Shown: piece by piece, positions 34,178 through 42,993 of the stretch
Layout of the letters: each line of letters begins with the position of its first letter
Numbering within the stretch: position 1 is the first letter of the stretch
Assembly: GCA_965198655.1 (NCBI GenBank)
Contig: OZ240668.1
Location: 1,612,001-1,676,000, forward strand
From: Lichenicola sp965198655
GTDB taxonomy: Bacteria > Pseudomonadota > Alphaproteobacteria > Acetobacterales > Acetobacteraceae
DNA: 64,000 bases
Reading direction: 5' to 3'
The notes under the pieces: generated by a model
What the model was told of the DNA's origin: nothing
The model's input: the letters and a program-made list of their open reading frames with translations, nothing else
The model's database searches: none
Position numbers and translations under genes: made by a program

Positions 34178-35968
34178 TTAAGGCGGCGGAACGAGTGGCG
34201 CGCAGGCGGTTGCCAGCCAGGCCCGGGCCGCCTCCGGCAGCAACGGCCCGATCTCCGCTTGCACTTGGGCGTGGTAGCGGTCGATCCAGTCGTGCTCGAC
34301 CGGGGACAACAGCGCGGTGTCGATCAGCGCACGGTCGAACGGCGCCAGGGTCAGCGGCTCGAACCGGAGGAAGCGCGCCTCGTCGTCGGGACCGGCGGGC
34401 TGCACCAGCAGCAGGTTCTCCAGCCGGATGCCGTAGGCGCCGGGCAGATAGTAGCCGGGCTCGTTCGACAGGATCATGCCGGCCTCGATCGGCACCGGAC
34501 GCGCGGTCGGCGAGATCCCGCACGGCCCTTCGTGCACCGACAGGAAGCTGCCGACGCCGTGGCCGGTGCCGTGGTCGTAGTCGAGCCCGGCCTGCCAGAG
34601 CGGGATGCGGGCCAGCGCGTCCAGCCGCCCGCCATGCACGCCGGCCGGAAAGCGAGTCCTGGCCAGGGCGATGTGGCCCTGCAGCACCCGGGTGGCGTGG
34701 TCGCGCACGGCGGCGGGGGCGGGGCCCGGGCCGCTCCACACGGTGCGGGTGACGTCGGTGGTGCCGCTGCGATACTGGCCGCCGCTGTCGATCAGGTAGA
34801 CCTCGTCCGGCTGCAGCCGCCGCGCCGTCGCCGGCGCCGCGCGGTAGTGGATGATGGCGCCGTTCGGACCGGTGCCGGAAATCGCCGGGAAGCTTTCGCC
34901 GACGTAGCCGGGCGCCTCGTGCCGGAACGAGTCGAGCCGGCCGGACAGCTCGGTCTCGCTGCGGCCGACGCCGTGCTCCGACAGCCAGTGCAGGAAGCGG
35001 CACACCGCGACGCCGTCATGGCGATGCGCGTCGCGTGCCCCTTGCTGCTCGACCGGGTTCTTTCGCGCCTTGGGCAGCAGGCAGGGATCCGGGGCAGGGG
35101 AAACGGTCGCGCCGGCGGCCCGCAGTGTCTGGCCGAACCAGGACGCGGTGGCCGACGGATCGAGCCGCACCGTGCGGCCGGACATCCCCGCCAGGGCGGC
35201 CGCGATCCCGTCCGGCGGCTCGATCCGCACCGTGTTGCCGAGCCAGGCGCGCAGCTCGGCGGACACCTTTTCCGGCGCCATGAACAGGGTGGCCCGCTCG
35301 TCCGCCTCCAGCAGGGCGAAGCCCAGCGCGAACGGGGTGAAGGCCAGGTCGCCGCCGCGCAGGTTGAACGCCCAGGCGATCGAGGCGGGGTCGCCCAGCA
35401 CCACCGCGTCCTCGCCGGCGTCGCGCAGCAGGGCGGCGATCTCCGCCCGCTTCTCCTCCGCGCTGCGGCCCGAGAACGCGAGCGGGTGCGGCACCGCCGG
35501 CGCCACCGGCGGCGCCGGCCGGTCGGTCCAGATCGCGTCCACCGGGTTGCGCGCCGTCGCCACCAGCTCGAGCCCGGGCTTGCGGTAGCGCGCGAGCGCG
35601 CCGTCGCTCAGCAGCCAGGGGTCGTAGCCGATGCGCGGGGTGCGGTCGGGACGACGCGCCGTCGCGGCGAGCCACGCCTCCGGCGGATCGCGTGTCAGGT
35701 GCAGGCGCCGGTAGCAGGCGCCGTCCACCTCGGCGTCGAGCTGCAGCACGTAGCGGCCGTCGGAGAACACCGCCGCGTCGTGGGCCAGGATGATCGCCAG
35801 GCCGGCGCTGCCGGTGAAGCCGGTGAGCCAGGCCAGGCGCTCGGCATATGGGGCCACGTACTCGCCCAGGTGCTCGTCGCCGCGCGGCAGGACGAAGCCG
35901 TCGAGACCATCGGCAGCCAGCACCGCGCGGAGGGCATCCAGCCGTTCGGCGGCGCGGTCGTCGGTCAT
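34178..35968 (-). CDS. pepP: Aminopeptidase P family metallopeptidase (Xaa-Pro)
   Basis: A 596-residue protein of the long, three-domain type (two creatinase-N domains plus the pita-bread domain). The metal ligands are visible: Asp in YLIDSGGQYRSGTTDVTRTV (two), His in YDHGTGHGVGSFLSVHEGP, Glu in LSNEPGYYLPGAYGIRLENL (two). It removes N-terminal residues before Pro in the cytosol. Its stop lies 82 bases from the icd start; its start overlaps the GNAT stop by four bases. Confidence 0.92.
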   Translation of the reverse strand: MTDDRAAERLDALRAVLAADGLDGFVLPRGDEHLGEYVAPYAERLAWLTGFTGSAGLAIILAHDAAVFSDGRYVLQLDAEVDGACYRRLHLTRDPPEAWLAATARRPDRTPRIGYDPWLLSDGALARYRKPGLELVATARNPVDAIWTDRPAPPVAPAVPHPLAFSGRSAEEKRAEIAALLRDAGEDAVVLGDPASIAWAFNLRGGDLAFTPFALGFALLEADERATLFMAPEKVSAELRAWLGNTVRIEPPDGIAAALAGMSGRTVRLDPSATASWFGQTLRAAGATVSPAPDPCLLPKARKNPVEQQGARDAHRHDGVAVCRFLHWLSEHGVGRSETELSGRLDSFRHEAPGYVGESFPAISGTGPNGAIIHYRAAPATARRLQPDEVYLIDSGGQYRSGTTDVTRTVWSGPGPAPAAVRDHATRVLQGHIALARTRFPAGVHGGRLDALARIPLWQAGLDYDHGTGHGVGSFLSVHEGPCGISPTARPVPIEAGMILSNEPGYYLPGAYGIRLENLLLVQPAGPDDEARFLRFEPLTLAPFDRALIDTALLSPVEHDWIDRYHAQVQAEIGPLLPEAARAWLATACAPLVPPP

Positions 35969-36507
35969 GCGAGAACTCCGGAGCGGGGCGGCGAGGTGGG
36001 CGCGGGTCCGCCGTCGAGCAGGCGGTGCATGAACACGAGGTCGAGCCAGCGTCCGAACTTGGCGCCGACCTCGGGCAGCCTTGCCGCCACAGTGAAGCCG
36101 AACCGCGCGTGCAGCGCGATCGAGGCCGCGTTCTGCGCGTCGATGCCGCCCACCATGGCGTGCAGCCCGGCCTCAGTCGCGTGCGCGATCAAGGCGGACA
36201 GCATGGCCTGGCCGTGCCCGCGCCGCTGCGCCGACGGGTCGATATAGAGCGAGTGCTCCACGGTGTGGCGGTAGCCGTCATGCGGCCGGAACGGCCCGTA
36301 GGAGCCGAACCCCTGCACTGCGCCGTCCTGCACCACCACCAGCACCGGATGTCCGGCCGCGCGGCGTTCCGCCATCCAGGCGCCGCGGCTCTCGATCGTG
36401 GCCGGGGTGATGGTCCACAGCGCGGTGCCGGTCAGGATCGCGCCGTTGGTGATCTCCAGGATGCGCGGCAGGTCGTGCGGGCCCGCGTCCCGGATGGTTC
36501 CGGTCAT
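35965..36507 (-). CDS. GNAT N-acetyltransferase, phosphinothricin-acetyltransferase-like
   Basis: A 180-residue protein. The N-terminal RDAGPHDLPRILEITNGAIL and the acetyl-CoA loop DPSAQRRGHGQAMLSALIAH (Q/RxxGxG/A) are typical, as is GGIDAQNAASIALHARFGF. Resemblance is to the PAT/YncA branch. Substrate is unknown. It overlaps prmA and pepP on both sides by four bases, so all three are one transcription unit. Confidence 0.85.
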   Translation of the reverse strand: MTGTIRDAGPHDLPRILEITNGAILTGTALWTITPATIESRGAWMAERRAAGHPVLVVVQDGAVQGFGSYGPFRPHDGYRHTVEHSLYIDPSAQRRGHGQAMLSALIAHATEAGLHAMVGGIDAQNAASIALHARFGFTVAARLPEVGAKFGRWLDLVFMHRLLDGGPAPTSPPRSGVLA

Positions 36508-37403
36508 GGCCGTCCCGGTCGGCGCAGCACCAGGGTCGCCCAGTCGTTCTCGCGCAGGTGGTGTTCCAGCACGAGCCCCTGGCGCCGGTGCGCCGCGAGC
36601 ACCATCGGCACCTGGCTGCCCAGCAGCCCGGCCAGGATCGCGGTGCCGCCCGGCGCCAGCCGCGCCGACAGGTCGCGCGCCATCCGGCACAGCGGCCGGG
36701 CCAGGATGTTGGCGAACACCAGGTCGTAGGGGCCGCCCTGCCGCACCGCCGGGGTGCGCCAGCCGTTACCGTGGCGGCAGGCGAGGCGCCGGCCGAGCCC
36801 GTTCGCGGCCGCGTTCTGCGCCGCCACCCGCACCGACCACGGCTCGATGTCCACCGCCAGCACCGGCCGGCGCAGCAGCCGGGCCGCCGCCATCGCCAGG
36901 ATGCCGGAGCCGGTGCCGAGGTCCAGGATACGGCGCGGCCGTTGATGCGCCACCAGCTCCAGCGCGCGCAGGCAGCCGCGGGTCGAGCCGTGCTCGCCGG
37001 AGCCGAACGCGATCCCCGCGTCCAGCGTCAGGGTGATCCTCGGACCGGGCGGCGCACGTCCCAGATGGGTGCCGCGTATGGAGAAGCGCCGGCCGACGCG
37101 CTGCTCGGGAAAGCTCTCATAGGTGCGGGCGAGCCAGCCTTCCGCCTCGGTCGCGGCACGTCCGAGCGGTGCCGCGACCCCGGTGGCCGCTTCCGCCAGC
37201 GCCAGCGCCGCGGACAGCGCCACCTCGCCGCTGCCCTGGTCCTTGACCCCCTCGACCCGCCACACCGTCTGGCTGTCGTCGGCCTCGAAGATGCCGACGG
37301 TGGCGCAGACCGAGGCGAGCGCGCTCTCGTACGCTTCCACCGCCGCGTCCGGCACCGTGACGTGGATCGTTTCCAGCACGGTGGCGTGTCGCCGGGTGAT
37401 CAC
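36504..37403 (-). CDS. prmA: Ribosomal protein L11 methyltransferase PrmA
   Basis: About 299 residues. The pattern GIAFGSGEHGSTRGCLRALE is the PrmA signature (usually GTGxHxTT), followed by SAM motif ILDLGTGSGILAMAAARLL, and LVFANILARPLCRMARDLSA with the NIL motif. It methylates ribosomal protein L11. The start is GTG 37403 or a TTG at 37409 that overlaps the pcrA stop. The GNAT gene begins four bases inside its end. Confidence 0.9.
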   Translation of the reverse strand: MITRRHATVLETIHVTVPDAAVEAYESALASVCATVGIFEADDSQTVWRVEGVKDQGSGEVALSAALALAEAATGVAAPLGRAATEAEGWLARTYESFPEQRVGRRFSIRGTHLGRAPPGPRITLTLDAGIAFGSGEHGSTRGCLRALELVAHQRPRRILDLGTGSGILAMAAARLLRRPVLAVDIEPWSVRVAAQNAAANGLGRRLACRHGNGWRTPAVRQGGPYDLVFANILARPLCRMARDLSARLAPGGTAILAGLLGSQVPMVLAAHRRQGLVLEHHLRENDWATLVLRRPGRP

Positions 37404-37405
37404 GC

Positions 37406-40400
37406 TCAAGACGATGTCTCCACGCCCGGCCCGGACGATGTCCCCGCGTCCGAGCCGGCAACCGGCTCCACGTAGGAGTCGAGCACGCGCTTGAACCCGG
37501 CCTTGTCGAACGCGACGTCGAGCTTGCCGTCCTCCGCGCCGGTGACCACGCCGTAGCCGAACTTCTGGTGGAACACCCGGGCGCCCACCGCGATGCCGCC
37601 GCCGCGCGACGGACGCGCCGGCTGCTCCCACGCTTCCACCGTGCGCGGACGGCGCGCCACCAGCGGGAACTGCCCGCCGAACTGGCTCCCGAAGACGGGC
37701 GGCGCGCTGCGCATCTGCTCGCGCGCCAGCGAGGCCGAGCCCATCTGCTCGACGTGCTCCTCCGGCAGCTCCTCGACGAACCGGCTGGGCACCGAGCTTT
37801 GCCAGTTGGCGTAGATGCGCCGGTTGGCGGCGTGGCTGATCAGCGCCCGGTGGCGCGCCCGGGTGATGCCGACATAGGCCAGCCGTCGCTCCTCCTCGAG
37901 CCCCTTGTTGCCGCCCTCGTCCAGGGTGCGCTGGCTCGGGAACAGCCCTTCCTCCCAGCCGGGCAGGAACACGCTGTCGAACTCCAGCCCCTTGGCGCCA
38001 TGCAGGGTCATGATGTTGACCCGGTCCGCACCCGCGTTCTCGTCGTTCTCCATCACCAGCGACACGTGCTCCAGGAAGCCGCCGAGGGTGTCGAACTCCA
38101 CCAGCGCACGCACCAGCTCCTTGAGGTTGTCGAGCCGGCCCGGCGCGTCCGGCGACTTGTCCTTCTTCCACATCTCGACGTAGCCGGCCTCTTCCAGCAG
38201 CGTTTCCACCACCCGGATGTGCGCCGGCCCCGCCAGCCGCGCCGCGTCGTCATCTCGCGCCAGCGCCTCGCGGCCGCGGCCGAGGGCGGCCATCAGCAGG
38301 CCGAGCTGCTCGCGCACCCGCCCCTTCAGGGTGCCGTCGGCCAGCAGCTTCAGCACCGCCGCCGTGAGCGGGATCCGCTCGGCACGCGCCGCCACATGCA
38401 GCGCCTGCATCGCCACGTCGCCCACGCCACGGCGGGGAACGTTGACGATGCGCTCGAACGCCAGGTCATCCGACGGCTGGTTCATCACCCGCATGTAGGC
38501 GATGGCGTCGCGTATCTCCTGTCGCTCGTAGAAGCGCAGGCCCCCCACCACCTTGTACGGCAGGCCCAGCGTGATCATCCGCTCCTCGAAGGCGCGCGTC
38601 TGGAACCCGGCGCGCACCAGGATCGCCATCTCCGACAGGCGGTGGTCGTCGCGTTGCAGTTGCTCGATCCGCTCGCCGACCATGCGTGCCTCCTCGTCGG
38701 AGTCCCACACCGACGCCACCAGCACCTTCTCGCCGCCGGCATCGTTGCGGCCGGGGCGCAGCGTCTTGCCGAGCCGCCCCTCGTTGTGCGCGATCAGCCC
38801 GGACGCAGCGGCGAGAATGGGTGCGGTCGAGCGGTAGTTGCTTTCCAGCTTGACGATGCGGGCGCCGGGAAAGTCCTTCTCGAAACGCAGGATGTTCTCC
38901 ACCTCCGCGCCGCGCCAGGAATAGATCGAGTTGTGGGTGACGATGCCGTTGGCCACGAAGTTGTGGGTGTTCTCGACGTCGAGGTCGAACACCTCCAAGG
39001 CGGGGGCCTCCTCGATCGCGATGATGGCGTCGTGCCGTCCGTCGACCGCGGCAAGCACCATGCCGGGCCGGAGCTGGGAGGTCGGGCGCAGCGTGAGCGC
39101 CTTGCCGAGCAGGTTGGCCTTGCGCACGAGCGTGACCGGCATGTCCGCCGCGATCCGCGTCCGGATCGCCTCGACCTGTCCGATGTCCCGGAAGCTCGAC
39201 TCGTAGCGCCAGTTCTGCGGGTTCCGCTTGTAGGACCGCGCGTTCAACCCCGCGGCCGCCATAGCCGCACGACCTTCGTCGTCGTTGCCGCTCACCGCGA
39301 TGCGGTGCATCGGCGTGGATCCTCGCTTGTCGGCGAACAGGGTCAGGATCAGCCTGCGTCGTCGGCCCCGAGCGGTCTGAGCCACATGGTGCGGCTGGTT
39401 GATATCGAGGCCATGGTCCTCCATGAGGCGCCGTGCCCCGTCCGCCGCGCTGCGAACGCCGTGGATCCGGTCCAGACGGGCCTGGTCCCGCACCAGGCTG
39501 GCCTCAAGATCCGAGCCTCGCACGCCGGGATCACGCGCGATGAACGGCAGGGTCGAAACGCCATATTGCAGGCTCAGCAGATGTTCGCACTCACGCGCAT
39601 CCGCTTCCGAACCGAACGCGCTGACGAGCCAGACGGCATCCGCATGCTCCTGCACGCTGCGCTGCTTGAACCCGATGACCGGGTGCACCTGGCCTTGGGT
39701 GTAGACCTGCGACGTGCCGAGCCGATACCGATCGTCCTTGCGCATCAGGTACGTGTAGTGCCGTTGCGGACTCTGACCCAGCACGACGTCAGCGAACTGG
39801 ACGTGCTCCGCCGTGCTGACCAGCTCCCGGCCCGCCTCGGTGCGAACCCGCAGGAGCGGGCGGTTGGACCGCCTTGCGTGCACGCGCAACACCCGGGACG
39901 GACGGAACAGCCCGGAACCGTAGCAAGACAACACGTCGTCGCCGGGTTGCACCTGCTCGACGGGCCGTTCCGACCGGTCGCCCATGGTAATCAGCGTGCC
40001 GGCCGCGACGCACTGGTCGTCGTCGCCGACGCAGCAGATGTTGGCGGGCTCCCCTTCGCGCTTGGCCAGCAGGCGCAGCCAAAGGTACTGGATGGTGTTG
40101 GTGTCCTGGTACTCGTCGACCAGGATGTAGCGGAAGCTGCGGTGATACTGCGCCAGCACGTCCGGGCGGGTGCGCAGGATCTCGACCACGTGCAGCATCA
40201 GGTCGCCGAAATCGGCGGCGTTCAACTGCGCCAGCCGCTCCTGGTAGTCGGCGTAGATCTGCCTGGCCTTGCCGCCGGCGAAGTCGGTGTCCTCGGCCGG
40301 CGTGATCCGGTCCGGCGTCAGCCCGCGATCCTTCCAGCGCTGGATCGCCCCCATCAGCCCCGGCGGCGGCCAGCGCTTGGCGTCGATCCGGTGCAGCTCC

Positions 40401-40774
40401 ATCACCTGCTTGAGCAGGCGCAACTGGTCGTCGGTGTCCAGGATGGTGAAGCTCGACGTCAGGCCGACATACTCGGCGTGGCGTCGCAGCATCCGCGCGC
40501 ACAGCGCGTGGAAGGTGCCGAGCCACAGCCCTTCCACCGGCCGCTCCAGCAGGTGCCCGACCCGCTCGCGCATCTCGCGTGCCGCCTTGTTGGTGAAGGT
40601 CACCGCCAGCACCTGGCCGGGCGAGGCCCGTCCGCTCAGCAGGATGTGGGCGAAGCGCGTGGTCAGCACCCGGGTCTTGCCGGTGCCGGCGCCGGCCAGC
40701 ACCAGCAACGGCCCGTCGAGGGTCTCGACCGCCTCGCGCTGCTCCGGGTTCAGGCGTTCGAGATAGTTGTCCAT
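37406..40774 (-). CDS. pcrA: PcrA/UvrD-type DNA helicase containing an intein
   Basis: The frame encodes 1122 residues: a 761-residue SF1A helicase split by a 361-residue intein. Helicase motifs: Walker A GAGTGKTRVLTTRFAH (about 28-42), TFTNKAAREM, GTFHALCARMLRR, Walker B YILVDEYQDTN (216-226), then GDDDQ interrupted by the intein (255-615) and resuming SIYSWRGAEVENILRFE. Motifs IV-VI follow (NYRSTAPIL, VNIMTLHGAKGLEFDSVFLP, RRLAYVGITRARHR). It ends with the Tudor-like PcrA tail (GARVFHQKFGYGVVTGAEDG). PcrA/UvrD acts in repair and replication-transcription conflicts. Splicing would be needed for activity because the intein cuts the Q-S bond between motif II and III. Confidence 0.95.
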   Translation of the reverse strand: MDNYLERLNPEQREAVETLDGPLLVLAGAGTGKTRVLTTRFAHILLSGRASPGQVLAVTFTNKAAREMRERVGHLLERPVEGLWLGTFHALCARMLRRHAEYVGLTSSFTILDTDDQLRLLKQVMELHRIDAKRWPPPGLMGAIQRWKDRGLTPDRITPAEDTDFAGGKARQIYADYQERLAQLNAADFGDLMLHVVEILRTRPDVLAQYHRSFRYILVDEYQDTNTIQYLWLRLLAKREGEPANICCVGDDDQCVAAGTLITMGDRSERPVEQVQPGDDVLSCYGSGLFRPSRVLRVHARRSNRPLLRVRTEAGRELVSTAEHVQFADVVLGQSPQRHYTYLMRKDDRYRLGTSQVYTQGQVHPVIGFKQRSVQEHADAVWLVSAFGSEADARECEHLLSLQYGVSTLPFIARDPGVRGSDLEASLVRDQARLDRIHGVRSAADGARRLMEDHGLDINQPHHVAQTARGRRRRLILTLFADKRGSTPMHRIAVSGNDDEGRAAMAAAGLNARSYKRNPQNWRYESSFRDIGQVEAIRTRIAADMPVTLVRKANLLGKALTLRPTSQLRPGMVLAAVDGRHDAIIAIEEAPALEVFDLDVENTHNFVANGIVTHNSIYSWRGAEVENILRFEKDFPGARIVKLESNYRSTAPILAAASGLIAHNEGRLGKTLRPGRNDAGGEKVLVASVWDSDEEARMVGERIEQLQRDDHRLSEMAILVRAGFQTRAFEERMITLGLPYKVVGGLRFYERQEIRDAIAYMRVMNQPSDDLAFERIVNVPRRGVGDVAMQALHVAARAERIPLTAAVLKLLADGTLKGRVREQLGLLMAALGRGREALARDDDAARLAGPAHIRVVETLLEEAGYVEMWKKDKSPDAPGRLDNLKELVRALVEFDTLGGFLEHVSLVMENDENAGADRVNIMTLHGAKGLEFDSVFLPGWEEGLFPSQRTLDEGGNKGLEEERRLAYVGITRARHRALISHAANRRIYANWQSSVPSRFVEELPEEHVEQMGSASLAREQMRSAPPVFGSQFGGQFPLVARRPRTVEAWEQPARPSRGGGIAVGARVFHQKFGYGVVTGAEDGKLDVAFDKAGFKRVLDSYVEPVAGSDAGTSSGPGVETSS
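38930..40012 (-). other. Intein within the PcrA/UvrD helicase
   Basis: Residues 255-615 of the precursor. Block A: Cys255 in CVAAGTLITMGDRSERPVEQ. Block B: T321AEH324 in GRELVSTAEHVQFAD. Blocks F and G: VFDLDVENTHNFVANGIVTH and Asn615, followed by Ser616 as the +1 nucleophile. All splicing residues are present (Cys1, TxxH, penultimate His, Asn, Ser+1), so it should be active. The middle 215 residues are longer than a mini-intein needs and probably hold an endonuclease-like module (YTYLMRKDDRYRLGTSQVYT and ADARECEHLLSLQYG). GC looks lower than in the helicase parts, consistent with transfer. Insertion is at the nucleotide-binding motif III edge, a preferred intein site. Confidence 0.92.
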
Positions 40775-40877
40775 GCCCGACCCTATCTAGGCGCCCCGGC
40801 GGTGCGCCTCAATGCGGCAGCGCCATCCCCCTTGATCTTCGGTGCCGCCCACCCGCATCCTGACGAAACGTTAGTTC

Positions 40878-41600
40878 ATGGAGAAGGCGGTGTCCGACGC
40901 GGCCCTGTCGATCGCCCCACCGCCGTTCCGCAGCACTGGCCCGCAGGGGCATCGCGGCCGCATGCGCGAGCGCTTGCTGTCGCGCGGCGCGGACACGCTC
41001 GCCGACTACGAGATCCTGGAGATGCTGTTGTTCCTCGGCATCCCGCGGCGCGACACCAAGCCGCTGGCCAAGGAGCTGATCAACCGGTTCGGCAGCCTGT
41101 CCGCGGTGCTGACCGCAGGACCGGAGCGGCTGGCGCAGGCGAGCGGCGAGCTCGGTCCGGACGCGGTCGCGGCGCTGGGCCTGCCGCGACAGGCCCGGCT
41201 GCGGCTGGCAGCGGCGGAGGCGCGCGAGCGGCCGGTGCTGAACAACTGGGACCGGCTGCTGCAGTACTTCGACACCGCCCTGGCCGGCGCGGTTCCCGGC
41301 CAGCTCCGCGTGCTGCTGCTCGACAACCGCAACCGCCTGCTGGCCGACGAGGCGGTGGACGACACGCCGGAGCGGCTGACGCGGTGCGTGGCCGGACAGG
41401 CGCTCGCGCTGCACGCCACCGCGCTGATCCTGCTGCGCGTGGTGGCCGAGGGGCCCGCCGACAAGACCCTGCCCAGGCGCGAGGCCGGGCTCTGCGCCCA
41501 GGTGGCGACGGCGCTGGCGGCGCTGTCCATCACCCTGCACGACCACGTCCTGGTCGGCGCCGGCACCTGGGTCAGCCTGCGCCAAAAGGGGCTGTTGTAG
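40878..41600 (+). CDS. RadC family paralogue with lost metal-binding motif
   Basis: A 240-residue protein. The N-terminal HhH-like domain is normal for RadC (RMRERLLSRGADTLADYEIL, EMLLFLGIPRRDTKPLAKEL, INRFGSLSAVL). In the C-terminal MPN domain the usual HNHPSGDPTPS is replaced by LLRVVAEGPADKTLPRR, so both His and the Asp of the JAMM motif are missing. RVLLLDNRNRLLADEAV is retained. It should not be a metallopeptidase; it may be a structural paralogue. It is divergent from pcrA and upstream of an intact radC. Confidence 0.85.
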   Translation: MEKAVSDAALSIAPPPFRSTGPQGHRGRMRERLLSRGADTLADYEILEMLLFLGIPRRDTKPLAKELINRFGSLSAVLTAGPERLAQASGELGPDAVAALGLPRQARLRLAAAEARERPVLNNWDRLLQYFDTALAGAVPGQLRVLLLDNRNRLLADEAVDDTPERLTRCVAGQALALHATALILLRVVAEGPADKTLPRREAGLCAQVATALAALSITLHDHVLVGAGTWVSLRQKGLL

Positions 41601-41675
41601 CGGGCTTGGCAGCCGGTTGCGGAACCGGAGGCCGGCTCGGCTCCTGACACGGCATCACCCCGTCGGAGCGACGCC

Positions 41676-42161
41676 ATGCACCTCGAAGGATCCTGCCACT
41701 GCCGCGCGGTCCGGTTCTCGCTGGAGTCGCGCCATCCGGTGCCCTACCAGCGCTGCTATTGCGGCATCTGCCGCAAGACGCAGGGCGGCGGCGGATACGC
41801 GGTGAACATCGCCGGAGCCGCGGACACGCTCCGGGTCGAGGGCGTCGAGCACGCCGCCCGCTACCACGCCGTGATGCGAGACGGGACGCGGGAAACACGC
41901 AGCAATGCCGAGCGCGTGTTCTGCAGCCTGTGCGGCAGCGCGCTGTGGCTGTTCGACGACGCGTGGCCGGAGCTGATCCACCCGTTCGCGTCGGCGATCG
42001 ACACCGTCCTGCCCGTGCCCCCGGAGCGCACCCACCTGATGCTGGACGCGGCACCAGCCTGGGTCGAGCCGGAGCTTCGGGGAACGGACAAGCATTACGG
42101 CGAGTTCCCGGAGGAGTCGATCGCCGATTGGCACCAGCGGCTCGGGCTGGAAGCGGACTGA
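41676..42161 (+). CDS. GFA family protein (CENP-V/GFA zinc-binding domain)
   Basis: A 161-residue protein with the family zinc ligands: CHCRAVRF near the start, RCYCGICRKTQGG, and FCSLCGSALWLF. The fold is that of glutathione-dependent formaldehyde-activating enzyme relatives. Real substrates of most members are unknown. It lies between the two radC genes on the same strand, 75 and 112 bases from them. Confidence 0.88.
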   Translation: MHLEGSCHCRAVRFSLESRHPVPYQRCYCGICRKTQGGGGYAVNIAGAADTLRVEGVEHAARYHAVMRDGTRETRSNAERVFCSLCGSALWLFDDAWPELIHPFASAIDTVLPVPPERTHLMLDAAPAWVEPELRGTDKHYGEFPEESIADWHQRLGLEAD

Positions 42162-42273
42162 ACCGCCGCCGTCGCGCGTCCATTCATCGTTCACGGGACG
42201 CGTGCGCGGTGCTGGCGCACCGTGCCTGCTTGTTGCACAATGGCATCGAACGATCGAGGCTGGAGTGGACGCG

Positions 42274-42978
42274 ATGTCGGACGGGTTTGCCGATGCCGGC
42301 ATGGGCCTGCTGTCCCGGCCGATCGTCGTCGCGCCTACCCGTGTCCTGTCCCGGCCCGTCCCGGCCGAAACCGACCAGGCCCTGCTGTCGGGCATCCTGC
42401 GCCTGGTGATGCCGGCCTGCGGGGACGTCGAGGCGCTGGCGGGCAAGGCGCTGACCCGGTTCGGCTCGTTCGCCGGCCTGCTGGCGGCGCCGGTGCGCGA
42501 GCTACGCGGCGTGTCGGGCTTCGGCACCCACAGCCTGGCGGCGATCAAGCTGCTGCACGAGGCGGCGCTGCGGCTGGCGCGGGCGCGCATGGAGGAAACC
42601 CCGGTGCTGGCCGACCGCGCCGGGCTGCTCGACTACCTGACTGCGGTGCTAGCGCGCGAGCGGATCGAGCAGTTCCGTATCCTGTTCCTCGATGTGGAGG
42701 GCCGTCTGCTGGCGGACGAGGCGCAGGCCCGCGGCACCGTCAACCACACCCCGGTCTACCCGCGCGAGGTGGTGCGCCGCGCGGTCGAGCTGCAGGCCCA
42801 CGCCATCGTCCTGGTGCACAACCATCCGAGCGGCGACCCGACCCCGTCGCGCGAGGACCTGTCGATGACGACCCAGGTATGCGACGCCTGCGCGGTGATG
42901 GGCGTGCTGGTGCGCGACCACCTGATCATCGGCAACGGGCGCTGGACCAGCTTCCGCGACGAAGGGCTGCTTGGCTGA
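42274..42978 (+). CDS. radC: RadC (intact JAMM/MPN domain)
   Basis: A 234-residue RadC. The HhH region (KALTRFGSFAGLLAAPVREL, RGVSGFGTHSLAAIKLL) is followed by the JAB domain with the complete motif: ARGTVNHTPVYPREVVRRAV and LVHNHPSGDPTPSREDLSMT, and ending IGNGRWTSFRDEGLL. The role in DNA repair once proposed for RadC is disputed; the motif suggests a metalloprotease-like or nuclease-associated activity. GGAG lies eight bases before ATG 42274. Confidence 0.9.
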   Translation: MSDGFADAGMGLLSRPIVVAPTRVLSRPVPAETDQALLSGILRLVMPACGDVEALAGKALTRFGSFAGLLAAPVRELRGVSGFGTHSLAAIKLLHEAALRLARARMEETPVLADRAGLLDYLTAVLARERIEQFRILFLDVEGRLLADEAQARGTVNHTPVYPREVVRRAVELQAHAIVLVHNHPSGDPTPSREDLSMTTQVCDACAVMGVLVRDHLIIGNGRWTSFRDEGLLG

Positions 42979-42993
42979 GGTGCTGCCGCGTCG

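Noticed and set aside
37568..41647. A 1359-residue plus-strand frame across pcrA
   Set aside because: It is antisense to the helicase and continues into radC in a wrong frame; no domain is recognisable.
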